A stretch of DNA of 64,000 nucleotides from contig CAJUQV010000002.1 of NCBI GenBank assembly GCA_910588335.1, positions 127,873-191,872 of the forward strand, read 5' to 3'. This document shows, piece after piece, positions 1-8,758 of the stretch (its first letter is position 1; each line of letters opens with the position of its first letter). This stretch comes from an uncultured Ruminiclostridium sp. (GTDB lineage Bacteria > Bacillota > Clostridia > Oscillospirales > Ruminococcaceae). The notes under the pieces were generated by a model. That model was not told the origin of the DNA. It did not search any database and was given only the letters and a program-made list of their open reading frames with translations. The position numbers and the translations under genes were made by a program.

Positions 1-64
1 GCCTTTCGATTGCCAGTTGGAATGTAATTTAGTGATTTAAAAGAATAATAAAGGAAAAAATATT

Positions 65-790
65 ATGATAATTTTACCTGCGATAGATATAAAAGACGGT
101 AATTGTGTAAGACTTTTAAAGGGTGACTTTGCTACCGTACATAAAGTGGCGGAAGATTATATGGAAACTGCAAAAAGTTTTGAAAGAGCCGGTGCAAGCT
201 GGATACATATGGTTGATCTGGACGGAGCAAAGGAAGGAAAGACCGTAAACGCCGATATTTATCTTAACGTTGCCAAAAATACGAATTTAAGGGTAGAAGT
301 TGGCGGTGGAATACGCAGTCTTGACGCCGTAGAATACTATGTTTCAAACGGAATTTCAAGGGTCATTTTAGGCTCTGTCGCCCTTAAAAAACCGCAGATT
401 GTAATGGACGCAGTTAAAGAGTACGGAGAAAAAATTGCCGTGGGAATTGACGCAAAAAACGGTATCGTTGCGTCAGAGGGATGGCTTGAAAGTTCTGAGG
501 TTGATTATATTGATCTGTCTTTGGAGATGATAAGAGCGGGCGTTAAAAATATTATTTTTACCGATATCTCAAAGGACGGCACTCTGTCCGGCGTCAATAC
601 CCAGCAGCTTTCCGCGCTTAAAGCCGCAGCGGGAGATAAGTGCGGCATTATCGCCAGCGGAGGAGTTCACGATATAAACGATATAAAGGTTTGCAAAAAA
701 ATGGGACTTTACGGCGCAATCTGCGGAAAATCCCTTTACAGCGGAACCTTGAATTTAAGAGAAGCGATTGAGATCGGTGAAACGCAATAA
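65..790 (+). CDS. hisA: HisA, phosphoribosyl-formimino-AICAR ribotide isomerase
   Basis: This enzyme performs the fourth step of histidine synthesis, an Amadori rearrangement of ProFAR to PRFAR, in the cytoplasm. The 241-residue product has the expected (beta/alpha)8 length. It starts with the family signature ILPAIDIKDG, with the first catalytic Asp at residue 8, and has VGGGIRS near residue 80 and GIIASGGVHD near residue 195, which form the two phosphate sites. The RBS is AAAGGA about 9 bases before the ATG. hisF follows after 17 bases, so the pair is co-transcribed. The 64 bases before it hold no recognisable gene; the rest of a his operon probably lies upstream of the window. Confidence 0.97.
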   Translation: MIILPAIDIKDGNCVRLLKGDFATVHKVAEDYMETAKSFERAGASWIHMVDLDGAKEGKTVNADIYLNVAKNTNLRVEVGGGIRSLDAVEYYVSNGISRVILGSVALKKPQIVMDAVKEYGEKIAVGIDAKNGIVASEGWLESSEVDYIDLSLEMIRAGVKNIIFTDISKDGTLSGVNTQQLSALKAAAGDKCGIIASGGVHDINDIKVCKKMGLYGAICGKSLYSGTLNLREAIEIGETQ

Positions 791-807
791 ACAGAAAGGT
801 AAACAAA

Positions 808-1563
808 ATGCTTGCAAAAAGAATAATTCCATGCCTTGACGTAAGAAATGGGAAGGTGGTAAAAGGTGTAAATTTTGAAGGAATAAAAGAGGTAGGCGAT
901 CCGGTGGCATATGCCGAAGAATACAACCGTCAGGGCGCCGACGAGCTTGTGTTTTACGATATAACCGCTTCTGCTGAGGGAAGAGGGGTAATGCTCGATG
1001 TTGTTCGCGAGACAGCCAAGCGGGTATTCGTACCCCTTTGCGTAGGCGGCGGGATAGCCACGATAGATGACTTCCGAGATACCTTGAGGGCGGGAGCTGA
1101 TAAAGTTTCTGTAAATTCTGGTGCGCTCGGCAATCCCGATATTATAAATGAAGCGGCTAAGATATTCGGCAGCCAGTGCGTAGTGGTTGGAATCGACGCC
1201 AAGCGCGATGACAAAGGCGGCTACACCGTATACAAAAACGGCGGCAGAGTGGATATGAAAATAGAACTGGGCGAGTGGGCAAAAGAAATACAGCGCAGAG
1301 GGGCGGGCGAAATCTGCCTTAACTCAATGGATGCAGACGGCACACGCAAAGGTTTTGACAAGGAAATGCTGAAATATGTATGCGACAAGGTCACTATTCC
1401 CGTTATTGCCAGCGGTGGGGCGGGGAAGTTGTCGGACTTTTCCGATGTGCTTACGGAAACGGAAGCTTCGGCAGCTCTGGCGGCTTCGCTGTTCCATTTC
1501 GGAGAATTAACTGTGGGAGACGTAAAAAACGATCTGAAAAGCCACGGCATTCCGGTAAGATAA
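808..1563 (+). CDS. hisF: HisF, imidazole glycerol phosphate synthase cyclase subunit
   Basis: HisF cyclises PRFAR with ammonia delivered by HisH to give imidazole glycerol phosphate and AICAR. The 251-residue protein opens with LAKRIIPCLDVRNGKVVKG, with the catalytic Asp in CLDV (D11 in the family), followed by PLCVGGGIATI, VVVGIDAKRD and PVIASGGAGK, all diagnostic HisF elements including the second catalytic Asp in NSMDADGT. It follows hisA by 17 bases with an RBS (GAAAGG). HisH is not in the window. The next two his genes, hisI and hisE, appear only at 8.4 kb. Confidence 0.97.
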   Translation: MLAKRIIPCLDVRNGKVVKGVNFEGIKEVGDPVAYAEEYNRQGADELVFYDITASAEGRGVMLDVVRETAKRVFVPLCVGGGIATIDDFRDTLRAGADKVSVNSGALGNPDIINEAAKIFGSQCVVVGIDAKRDDKGGYTVYKNGGRVDMKIELGEWAKEIQRRGAGEICLNSMDADGTRKGFDKEMLKYVCDKVTIPVIASGGAGKLSDFSDVLTETEASAALAASLFHFGELTVGDVKNDLKSHGIPVR

Positions 1564-1591
1564 ACGCGAGATTTCAAAAAGGATAATTAGA

Positions 1592-2449
1592 ATGAAATAT
1601 TATTTTGTCGATTACGAAAACGTACATTCCGAGGGCTTTATAGGTATAGACGGCATAGCTAAAAACGATACTTTGTATTTGATGTACACCGAGCAATGCA
1701 AGACCTTTTCTCTTGAAGTGCTTGAAAAAATAATCAGGCGTAAGATCAATTTTGAAGTGTATAAGGTAGGATCAGGAAGCAAAAACGCCCTTGATTTTCA
1801 GCTTTCTTCCTTTATGGGCTATATTATAGCAAAAAATGAGGACAAAGAGTGCATCTTTTATATTGTTTCAAAGGACACAGGTTTTGATCACTTGATTGAT
1901 TTCTGGAGAAAAAAAGGCGTAAATGTTGAAAGGATATACAATTTTTCTCCTAACTCCAAAGGTGCAAAACCTAAGTCGGTAAAGTCTTTGCCTTCTTCTC
2001 AGCCAACGGTTTCTTTACCGTTTGTATCTTCCGCAAAACTTTCGTCTTCTGCGCAGAGTGGTTTATCTTCAAAATCCGCATCTCCCACTCAAAATTCGCT
2101 TAATACCCGAATTATTCCTCCAACTCCCCCAATACCGTCTTCACAGCCCATAATATCCGCACAAGCCGTTTCGTCGGAAAAGAAGGAGCTTTCAGAAAAG
2201 CCTACCCAGACAAAAAAACAAGCAAGGGGTAGGGCAAAGAAAACCGATATAAATAAAGCCACCAAAGAAGAGCTTTTAGCTTATTTATCGGACGAAGAGT
2301 ATTCCGACGTAATACTGGAAATAATTAACAGCTACAAGTCAAAAGTTTCTATAAAAAACGCTCTGGATAAGCAATTCCGAGATTCGCAGAAAAGCAGCGT
2401 GATTTATAAAAAACTTAAATCTCTTTTTAAGGATAAGAAAAAAACTTGA
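1592..2449 (+). CDS. PIN/NYN-like domain protein with Ser/Pro-rich linker
   Basis: I recognise no named family member. Residues 1-125 resemble a PIN-like nuclease fold: an acidic start (YFVDYENVH), then NALDFQLSSF, then a VSKDTGFDHLI stretch, which places conserved acidic residues in the usual PIN/NYN order. Residues 126-210 are a low-complexity linker rich in Ser, Pro, Gln and Lys. Residues 215-285 form a basic helical C-terminal domain (NKATKEELLAYL ... KSLFKDKKKT) that may bind nucleic acid or protein. It starts 28 bases after hisF with an AAAGGA RBS. A role as an RNase is inference from fold-level motifs only. Confidence 0.55.
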   Translation: MKYYFVDYENVHSEGFIGIDGIAKNDTLYLMYTEQCKTFSLEVLEKIIRRKINFEVYKVGSGSKNALDFQLSSFMGYIIAKNEDKECIFYIVSKDTGFDHLIDFWRKKGVNVERIYNFSPNSKGAKPKSVKSLPSSQPTVSLPFVSSAKLSSSAQSGLSSKSASPTQNSLNTRIIPPTPPIPSSQPIISAQAVSSEKKELSEKPTQTKKQARGRAKKTDINKATKEELLAYLSDEEYSDVILEIINSYKSKVSIKNALDKQFRDSQKSSVIYKKLKSLFKDKKKT

Positions 2450-2463
2450 GGATTTGTTAAATC

Positions 2464-3144
2464 ATGAATAAAATTCACAGGATAAAATGCGGAAACGGAA
2501 ATTGTTATATAATTGAAAACGAAAATACGGGAGTATTGGTTGATACGGGAAAAATGGAATATCTGGACAAAGTAACCGACGCGTGCAGGCAATACAATAC
2601 AAGGCTTATTATTCTGACTCACGCGCATTTTGATCATGCCGAAAACGCAGCAGCAATATCTAAGGCATTGGCAATTCCCATAGCGATGAGTGAAAAGGAC
2701 ATTGATCTGATAAAGCAAAATTCAGCTCAAAAGCTTTTTGCGGAAACGTTTTTCGGGAAAATAGTGCTGTCCGTATCGCTGAAGGACTTTTCCTCCCGTC
2801 CGATATCGGAGTTTAATCCGGATATTCTGCTTAAGGACGGTGACTGTCTCACGGATTACGGGATTGACGCACGTATTGTCTCTTTGTCGGGGCATACGGA
2901 GGGTTCGATTGGGGTCGATGTGGAAAAAAGGGATTTAATTGTCGGCGACGCGCTTATGAATATGTTTTACCCTACGGTGTCAATGCTGTATCACGATAAG
3001 GGTAAGATGCTGGCGAGCGCCGAAAAAATCGGAGAAATGGGGAAAAGAACAATATATTTCGGTCACGGAAGACCGCTGGCTAACAGACTGTGGATACAAA
3101 AAAATCGGAACAATCAATTGCATAATAATATTAAAAATACTTGA
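2464..3144 (+). CDS. Metallo-beta-lactamase-fold hydrolase
   Basis: This is a 226-residue member of the metallo-beta-lactamase superfamily. The Zn-binding motif LTHAHFDHAEN (HxHxDH) lies near residues 52-60, a third His is in SLSGHTEGSIG, an Asp in IVGDALMNMF, and a last His in IYFGHGRPL, giving the full metal-ligand set of a glyoxalase-II-like hydrolase. The substrate cannot be told from sequence. It sits 14 bases after the PIN-like gene in the accessory block between hisF and hisI. Confidence 0.85.
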   Translation: MNKIHRIKCGNGNCYIIENENTGVLVDTGKMEYLDKVTDACRQYNTRLIILTHAHFDHAENAAAISKALAIPIAMSEKDIDLIKQNSAQKLFAETFFGKIVLSVSLKDFSSRPISEFNPDILLKDGDCLTDYGIDARIVSLSGHTEGSIGVDVEKRDLIVGDALMNMFYPTVSMLYHDKGKMLASAEKIGEMGKRTIYFGHGRPLANRLWIQKNRNNQLHNNIKNT

Positions 3145-3158
3145 AGGGGAAATTCATA

Positions 3159-3419
3159 ATGTCCGAATTGACGTCTTTGACAAATATCGGTAAAGAAATG
3201 GCGAGTAAATTGATATCGGTAGGTATTGACACTCCTGAAAAGCTTATTGAATCAGGCTCCAAGGAAGCATTTTTCAAGCTTAAGGAAAAATATCCTCAGG
3301 TTTGCTTGGTGCATTTGTATACATTGGAAGGAGCGGTTTCAAATGTTGAATATAATAAGCTTTCAGAGGACAAGAAAAGGGAATTGAAGGAATTCAGCGA
3401 TAAATTAAAAGGACGATAA
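3159..3419 (+). CDS. TfoX C-terminal-like domain protein
   Basis: An 86-residue protein resembling the stand-alone TfoX_C domain: SLTNIGKEMASKLISVGIDT followed by PEKLIESGSKEAF, which forms a helix-hairpin-helix-like fold, then a Leu/Lys-rich C-terminus. Such single-domain proteins are common in Clostridia and have no defined role; competence regulation is known only for the full-length proteobacterial protein. I start at the ATG at 3159, preceded by GAAGGGG, rather than an in-frame codon at 3141 that overlaps the previous gene. Confidence 0.7.
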   Translation: MSELTSLTNIGKEMASKLISVGIDTPEKLIESGSKEAFFKLKEKYPQVCLVHLYTLEGAVSNVEYNKLSEDKKRELKEFSDKLKGR

Positions 3420-3423
3420 GTTA

Positions 3424-4122
3424 ATGAATAATATAATAAAACAATGGAATGACGCCGCGTTAAAATATACTTGGGCACAGGAAAATTCCGAATATGTGCA
3501 GATAAATAAAAATACTGTCAAAAGCAGGTTCCATTGTTTTAACGGCGAAAAAATATTGGATCTTGGCTGCGGCTACGGATTTTATACGGATTATTTCGGA
3601 AGCATAGGCGCAAATGCGGTGGGTGTTGACGGGTCGGAAAAAATGATTGAAATAGCTCGGAAGCAATATCCGCTGTCGGATTTTCGTATTATGGACATCA
3701 CGAAGCCTTTGGAATTTGAAAAAAACAATTTTGATATCGTGTTTTCCAATCAAGTTTTAATGGACGTGGAAAATATTGATTTTGTTCTTTCGGAATGTAA
3801 AAGAGTGCTGAAAAGCGGAGGACTTTTGTATTTTTCGATAGTTCATCCCGCCTTTTACGATGGCAAGTGGATTAAGGACGAAAACGGATATTGCCGTGCC
3901 AAAGCGATGGAAAAATATATTTCGCATTATAGGTTTACAAATGATTTTTGGGGTGAAACGGAGCATTTTCACCGTCCATTATCCTATTATTTGAATGCCG
4001 CGGCAAAAAACGGATTTATGCTGAAAGAATCAAATGAGCCCGTTTCATATGACGGTAAAAGAAAAAACAGCGATATTCCTCTGTTTTTCTTTGCCGAATA
4101 TATAAAATTACATATGGAGTGA
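3424..4122 (+). CDS. Class I SAM-dependent methyltransferase
   Basis: A 232-residue Rossmann-fold methyltransferase. Motif I is ILDLGCGYGFYTDYF (SAM-binding, residues about 41-55), motif II is AVGVDGSEKMIEIAR, and the post-motif region IVFSNQVLMDVENI fits the UbiE/Methyltransf_11 pattern. The C-terminal half (FHRPLSYYLNAAAKNGF) matches small-molecule methyltransferases. It begins 4 bases after the TfoX_C-like gene. The substrate is unknown. Confidence 0.85.
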   Translation: MNNIIKQWNDAALKYTWAQENSEYVQINKNTVKSRFHCFNGEKILDLGCGYGFYTDYFGSIGANAVGVDGSEKMIEIARKQYPLSDFRIMDITKPLEFEKNNFDIVFSNQVLMDVENIDFVLSECKRVLKSGGLLYFSIVHPAFYDGKWIKDENGYCRAKAMEKYISHYRFTNDFWGETEHFHRPLSYYLNAAAKNGFMLKESNEPVSYDGKRKNSDIPLFFFAEYIKLHME

Positions 4123-4127
4123 AAAAT

Positions 4128-4490
4128 ATGAAATACATTAAAACAGAAAAAAATAACATATCCTTTGCTTTGATAGAAAGTGACGAGCCGGTAATAACGA
4201 ACGTTCAATCCGCGCTTGACCTAATTGTGAACGCCTATTACGAAGCGGGAACCAAAAACATTGTAATTGATAAAAATCTTATTAACGAGGACTTTTTTGT
4301 ACTAAGCACCGGTTTTGCGGGAGAGGTACTGCAAAAATTCATAAATTATGGCAGCCGCATAGCGATATACGGGGATTATTCCGGATACACAAGCAAGCCG
4401 CTTAAGGATTTTATTTACGAGAGCAATAAGGGAAAGGACGTTTTCTTTGCTTCCTCAAAGGAAGAAGCAATTGAAATGCTTATACGGTAA
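4128..4490 (+). CDS. DUF4180 family protein
   Basis: A 120-residue protein that fits DUF4180: KNLINEDFFVLSTGFAGEVL, then NYGSRIAIYGDYSGYTSKPLK, and FIYESNKGKDVFF, all features I associate with that family, which is found mostly in Firmicutes and often next to small methyltransferases. Its function is unknown. I choose the ATG at 4128, eight bases after GGAG, over a GTG at 4119. The RBS lies within the end of the previous gene, so the two are probably translated together. Confidence 0.75.
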   Translation: MKYIKTEKNNISFALIESDEPVITNVQSALDLIVNAYYEAGTKNIVIDKNLINEDFFVLSTGFAGEVLQKFINYGSRIAIYGDYSGYTSKPLKDFIYESNKGKDVFFASSKEEAIEMLIR

Positions 4491-4497
4491 AACGATT

Positions 4498-6696
4498 ATG
4501 ATGGTTTTAAAAACAAAAGGATATCTGAAATTTATCGCGCTGCTGTGCGCAGCCGTTGTTCTTTGCTCCTGTGAAAATACCGTATCACCGGACGATAACC
4601 AAGCTTCGGATACAAGCACGACAACGCAGACGGAAAGTACGGCGACGGAAACGACAGCCTACGAAGCAAATTCATCCGCCGATGACATAAATACGTGGAT
4701 AAAGGATTTACCGCGAATGGACGGCTCGACCTCCGCTATACCGTTAGAAATAGGTTTAAAAAGCGGATTTCTTGATATTTCTTATGAGCAGGCTAAGGAG
4801 CTTGTTTCACATACAACCACTCACGACTCTTTTAAGCGGTTGATCAACGGTGAGACAGACCTTATTTTTTCCGTGCCTATTTCTGAGGAACAGCGAAAAA
4901 TGGCTGATGACGCGGGAGTTAAGCTTTTTATGGATCCTGTGGCAAAGGAGGGCTTTGTTTTTGTGGTAAATGCGGAAAATCCCGTAGATTCGCTTACAAG
5001 TGAGCAGATTCGCAAAATTTACAGCGGAGAGATTACCAATTGGTCCGAAGTAGGCGGAAACGACGAGCCTATAATCCCTTATCAGCGTAATAAGGATTCG
5101 GGAAGTCAGAATTATATGACCGTGTTTATGGGTGATACACCATTACTTCCGCCTAAAGTCGACTATACGCCGGGCAGTATGCAGTCGCTGATGGAATCCA
5201 TAGCTGTGTATGACAATTCCTCCTCCGCTATCGGTTACTCGGTTTATTCTTATGCCGCACAGATGTACGAAAGCGCCAACAGAGTGAAATACATAGCGGT
5301 AGACGGTGTTATACCCTCAAAAACCACCATGGCTGACGGAAGCTATCCTTTGCTAAGCTGTACATATATCATCTATACCGACAAATCTCCGAAAAGCGCG
5401 GCTAAGTTTGCCGAAAAAGCTCTTTCCGACGAAGGGCAAGGCTATGTTCTCGAAAGCGGTTATCTTCCCATAAACGGAATGGAGGTTTCCGAAAAATACA
5501 TCCCTTATGATTCAATAGGCACAGGTGAACCCAAACCCGATGATTTTACTCCCGATTTAAAATTTTCCGAACTTTCCCTTTGGAACGAAGGCTTTCACAA
5601 TACACAGGATAAATATTATGAGATAAATTTCTTAAAGGACAGGGAATTACAGTCTCGTATCAATGCCGATATAAGAACGGCGATGGACAAAATCAGAAAA
5701 TATTACGATACTGCGTATGAGGAAGAAAACGAGGATGGCGGCAGATATATTATAACATTTAACATATACTGCCGTAACGGGTATCTTTCACTGTTGTTAG
5801 GGTATCTTGATCACAGGTATGAGGGATATGAAGGTCAGAATGAAACGTATCACTATGCCGAAACGCTTAATTATGACTTGTTTTCCGGCAAACAAATTGA
5901 ACACTTTTCCGATTTGTTTTATGAGGGAGAAGAATTTGTGCCCGATATAAACAAAAGTATTGCTGATTGGATCAATCAATATCTGCTGAATTATTACGAT
6001 ATTGTACAGAAGCAGGATTTCTCCGGTTTAATTGGCGATCCTCGTCTGTTTACAATAAACGGTATAATACTTGAAGCCAATAACCCGTATTTCACATGCG
6101 CTCCTATTCTGCATTATTCCGATAAAAACGGGCATAGTCTTGTTTCGCGATATCGTGATATTAAAGAACTGATAATAGAAAGATATCAGGATTGTATTTA
6201 TGACTATTATCCTTATGGAGAATGGGAGACCGCCTATATTTCCGAAAACGGTGATATATATCGAAGAATTACGGGTTCACCGTTCCACTCGGAAGAAGAG
6301 GTCAAGGAAAAGGACGAACTTGAGTATGCTTTACAGAAGCGCGCTTGGGATATCTTTAGAAAATTTGACCCAGATTGGCATTCAAGATATCGCACCATAG
6401 ATATTTACGAGAGAAATAACTGTTACGCTGTCCGTTTAGGCACAGTGGGGGCGGGAGAAGAACCCTGCGCAAATTTTGATAAGGAAACCCTCGAATCTAT
6501 TACCATGGATATGCTGTTAGGTGAAAACTGGCGAGAATATCTGGACGGCGGATGTGACAGCGGACTGAATTATATTCCTTCGGAATGGTATGAAAGCAGT
6601 ATGGGGGGAGTTGTTGTTTTTGCTTATCCGGACACAGTGGGCGAAAGAATATCATTCACCGTTCCTGTCGAGAAAATAAACAAACATTATTTTTAA
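4498..6696 (+). CDS. Lipoprotein with PstS-like domain plus DUF3298-like C-terminal half
   Basis: A 732-residue predicted lipoprotein. The N-terminus has a lysine, a hydrophobic stretch and the lipobox VVLCSC, then a Thr/Ser/Glu-rich spacer to about residue 60. Residues 70-340 resemble a PstS-type periplasmic binding domain (LPRMDGSTSAIPLEIGL, where DGSTS is the usual phosphate-binding loop, and later IRKIYSGEITNWSEVGG). Residues 370-730 carry a second region (KYYEINFLKDRELQSRIN; YHYAETLNYDLFSGKQI; HFSDLFYEGEEF) like the DUF3298/RsiV-type extracellular domain. I start at 4498; the next codon is also ATG. A phosphate or anion receptor is plausible. The fusion is unusual and no ABC permease is nearby. 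Confidence 0.75.
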   Translation: MMVLKTKGYLKFIALLCAAVVLCSCENTVSPDDNQASDTSTTTQTESTATETTAYEANSSADDINTWIKDLPRMDGSTSAIPLEIGLKSGFLDISYEQAKELVSHTTTHDSFKRLINGETDLIFSVPISEEQRKMADDAGVKLFMDPVAKEGFVFVVNAENPVDSLTSEQIRKIYSGEITNWSEVGGNDEPIIPYQRNKDSGSQNYMTVFMGDTPLLPPKVDYTPGSMQSLMESIAVYDNSSSAIGYSVYSYAAQMYESANRVKYIAVDGVIPSKTTMADGSYPLLSCTYIIYTDKSPKSAAKFAEKALSDEGQGYVLESGYLPINGMEVSEKYIPYDSIGTGEPKPDDFTPDLKFSELSLWNEGFHNTQDKYYEINFLKDRELQSRINADIRTAMDKIRKYYDTAYEEENEDGGRYIITFNIYCRNGYLSLLLGYLDHRYEGYEGQNETYHYAETLNYDLFSGKQIEHFSDLFYEGEEFVPDINKSIADWINQYLLNYYDIVQKQDFSGLIGDPRLFTINGIILEANNPYFTCAPILHYSDKNGHSLVSRYRDIKELIIERYQDCIYDYYPYGEWETAYISENGDIYRRITGSPFHSEEEVKEKDELEYALQKRAWDIFRKFDPDWHSRYRTIDIYERNNCYAVRLGTVGAGEEPCANFDKETLESITMDMLLGENWREYLDGGCDSGLNYIPSEWYESSMGGVVVFAYPDTVGERISFTVPVEKINKHYF

Positions 6697-6730
6697 TCTA
6701 ATAAACGGTAAAATATGCGAAAGGAAAAAT

Positions 6731-7318
6731 ATGTCTGAAATTTTCAACGAAAAGAATATGCTTATCTTTTTGGAAAAATACATTCCCACAGGTGAAACGC
6801 TGACGGCGGGAATACACGGAATCGGGGCGGAAACGCATATCAAACAGGTGTTTGGAAAGTGTGTGATTAAGGATGACTGCCTTTTTCCGGATGAAAACGG
6901 GACATCGATTGAGATCAGCAAAAGCAAGTACTCAAAATATGATTTGTATATCGGCATCACACAGAATTATCTTATAATGTCCGAATGCGAGGAATACGCA
7001 CATTATTATGAATTTGACGATAAACCGGATACGGAAGGAATAGATATAAGGTATCCCAACAACATTCTTCCTATTGAGCGTATTGGAAATTGTTTTCCTT
7101 TTTCGGATATAATGGAGTGTACGGTGAAAAAAGCGTGGATGGGTTCTTTCAAATGTTTTATCAAAATGAAGGACGGGAGTACACTTAAGCTGATATTTCC
7201 GAAATTAGGCGGCCTTGGCGGTGGTATGCCTAATCATTCGGAATATCGCGAGGCTATAATTGAACGACTCAGCACAATTTCATTAAAATGCGGAGAAAAG
7301 ACAAATGGAAATAATTAA
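6731..7318 (+). CDS. Protein of unknown function
   Basis: A 195-residue soluble protein with no signal peptide that I cannot assign. Residues 1-55 read like a small alpha/beta region (LEKYIPTGETLTAGIHGI), and the second half (IERIGNCFPFSDIMECTVK ... KMKDGSTLKLIFPKLGGLGG) is compatible with a bacterial PH-like beta sandwich of the kind seen in GRAM/YokE-type proteins. It has a GAAAGG RBS and overlaps the next methyltransferase gene by 14 bases, which suggests a linked function. Confidence 0.6.
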   Translation: MSEIFNEKNMLIFLEKYIPTGETLTAGIHGIGAETHIKQVFGKCVIKDDCLFPDENGTSIEISKSKYSKYDLYIGITQNYLIMSECEEYAHYYEFDDKPDTEGIDIRYPNNILPIERIGNCFPFSDIMECTVKKAWMGSFKCFIKMKDGSTLKLIFPKLGGLGGGMPNHSEYREAIIERLSTISLKCGEKTNGNN

Positions 7319-8093
7319 CGATAATATAGACGGCGGAATGCCATTTGACTGGGGAAAAACCTCCACTGATTACGCAAAATTCAGGGATATATATCCTCTC
7401 GTATTTTACGGTAAAATTCTTGAACGGGGCTTATGTATAAAGGATCAGAAGGTTCTCGACATAGGTACGGGAACGGGAGTTATACCGAGAAATTTGTACA
7501 GATACGGAGCAGATTGGGTCGCCGCCGACATTTCGGAAAACCAGATAAAGCAAGCAAAACTTTTATCCGAGGGAATGGACATTCATTATCTTACGGCTTC
7601 AGCCGAGGAACTGAAATTTGACGATGATTCCTTTGACATTGTTACCGCATGTCAATGCTTTTTTTATTTTAATCACGAAAAGGTTATGCCGAAGCTTTAC
7701 CGTATGCTGAAACCCGGCGGCAGTATACTTGTTTTATATATGGCTTGGCTTCCCTTTGAGGACAAAATCGCGGCTGAAAGTGAAAAAACGGTGCTTAAAT
7801 ACAATCCTAAGTGGAGCGGAGCGGGAGAAACCATGCACGAGATTTATATACCGGATTTATATAACGAAAAATTCGAGCTTATTTACCGTGAGGAATATCG
7901 GATAAAGGTTCCTTTCACCCGCGAAAGCTGGAACGGTAGAATAAAGTCCTGCCGTGGAATCGGGGCTTCACTGGGAGAAAAAGAGATTGAGATGTGGGAA
8001 AAGGAGCATAGAAAAATGCTTGAAAAGATTGCGCCGCCTGAATTTGAGGTTGTTCATTATGGTGCGGTTGCGCAGCTTAAAAAGAAATTATGA
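7305..8093 (+). CDS. Class I SAM-dependent methyltransferase
   Basis: A 262-residue methyltransferase of the Methyltransf_11 type. Motif I is VLDIGTGTGVIPRNLYRYGA near residues 45-64, followed by WVAADISENQIKQAK, ASAEELKFDDDSFDIVTACQ and LKPGGSILVLYMAWLPFED. The late segment RIKSCRGIGASLGEKEIEMW is typical of the clostridial subfamily of small-molecule methyltransferases. The ATG overlaps the end of the previous gene by 14 bases. It is not a close duplicate of the methyltransferase at 3.4 kb. A perfect 12-bp hairpin follows at 8283. Confidence 0.85.
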   Translation: MEIINDNIDGGMPFDWGKTSTDYAKFRDIYPLVFYGKILERGLCIKDQKVLDIGTGTGVIPRNLYRYGADWVAADISENQIKQAKLLSEGMDIHYLTASAEELKFDDDSFDIVTACQCFFYFNHEKVMPKLYRMLKPGGSILVLYMAWLPFEDKIAAESEKTVLKYNPKWSGAGETMHEIYIPDLYNEKFELIYREEYRIKVPFTRESWNGRIKSCRGIGASLGEKEIEMWEKEHRKMLEKIAPPEFEVVHYGAVAQLKKKL

Positions 8094-8282
8094 GTGTTGA
8101 TTTTATATTAAAAGATGTTATTTAATGAATAAACTGTTAAACCGCAAATATTTAAGAAATATGTAACATTCACAATCGAAACGGAAAAAATTATTTTGAG
8201 AAAATTTCCGCCGGATTATACATACGCTCTGTACTCGCTACTCAAAGTTAAAAACATAAAATAATCAGTATGAAGAAAAAAT

Positions 8283-8314
8283 TTTAAATAACCCCAAAAA
8301 ACGGGTTATTTAAA
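8283..8314 (+). terminator. Hairpin between the accessory block and hisI
   Basis: TTTAAATAACCC (8283-8294) is perfectly complementary to GGGTTATTTAAA (8303-8314) with an 8-base loop. No T-run follows directly. It lies in the roughly 290-base gap 8094-8383, whose other content is AT-rich with a second weak stem GCCTTTGT/ACAAAGGC at about 8325-8358 just ahead of the hisI RBS. It probably separates the hisI-hisE transcript from the upstream block. Confidence 0.45.
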
Positions 8315-8383
8315 AAACGCCGCCTTTGTTCCTTAAATGCAACTCTACACAAAGGCTCTCTAAGAGGAAGGAATGATCAAAAA

Positions 8384-8734
8384 ATGAGCAAAATTAAAAT
8401 TAAATTATCGGATTTAGACAAGTACTTTGAAAAAAGCCCTCTTATCCCTGCAATTGCATTTGATGTAAATACAAAAACAGTGCTTATGCTTGCTTATATG
8501 AACAAGGAAAGCCTTCAAAAGACTCTTGAAACAGGCTACACTTGGTATTGGAGCAGGTCAAGACACGAGCTGTGGAACAAAGGTGCCACCAGCGGACATT
8601 TACAGAAGGTGATTTCCGTATACGCCGACTGCGACTGCGACACCTTACTTCTTAACGTGGAGCAGACAGGCGCAGCCTGTCATACGGGGAATTATAGCTG
8701 CTTCTTTAATGAACTGTATAATTCGGACGAATAA
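8384..8734 (+). CDS. hisI: HisI, phosphoribosyl-AMP cyclohydrolase
   Basis: HisI hydrolyses the adenine ring of PR-AMP, the third step of histidine synthesis. The 116-residue protein has the conserved LMLAYMNKESL, YWSRSRHELWNKGATSGH and the metal-binding triad YADCDCDTLL, with a further Cys in GAACHTGNYSCF. It is a stand-alone cyclohydrolase, not a HisIE fusion. It is followed after 24 bases by hisE. The gene is separated from hisA-hisF by 6.8 kb of unrelated genes. Confidence 0.96.
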   Translation: MSKIKIKLSDLDKYFEKSPLIPAIAFDVNTKTVLMLAYMNKESLQKTLETGYTWYWSRSRHELWNKGATSGHLQKVISVYADCDCDTLLLNVEQTGAACHTGNYSCFFNELYNSDE

Positions 8735-8758
8735 AATAAAAGTTGAAAGGAAACACAA

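Noticed and set aside
1..64. End of an upstream his gene
   Set aside because: All three frames end within this stretch, but none shows a recognisable his gene C-terminus.
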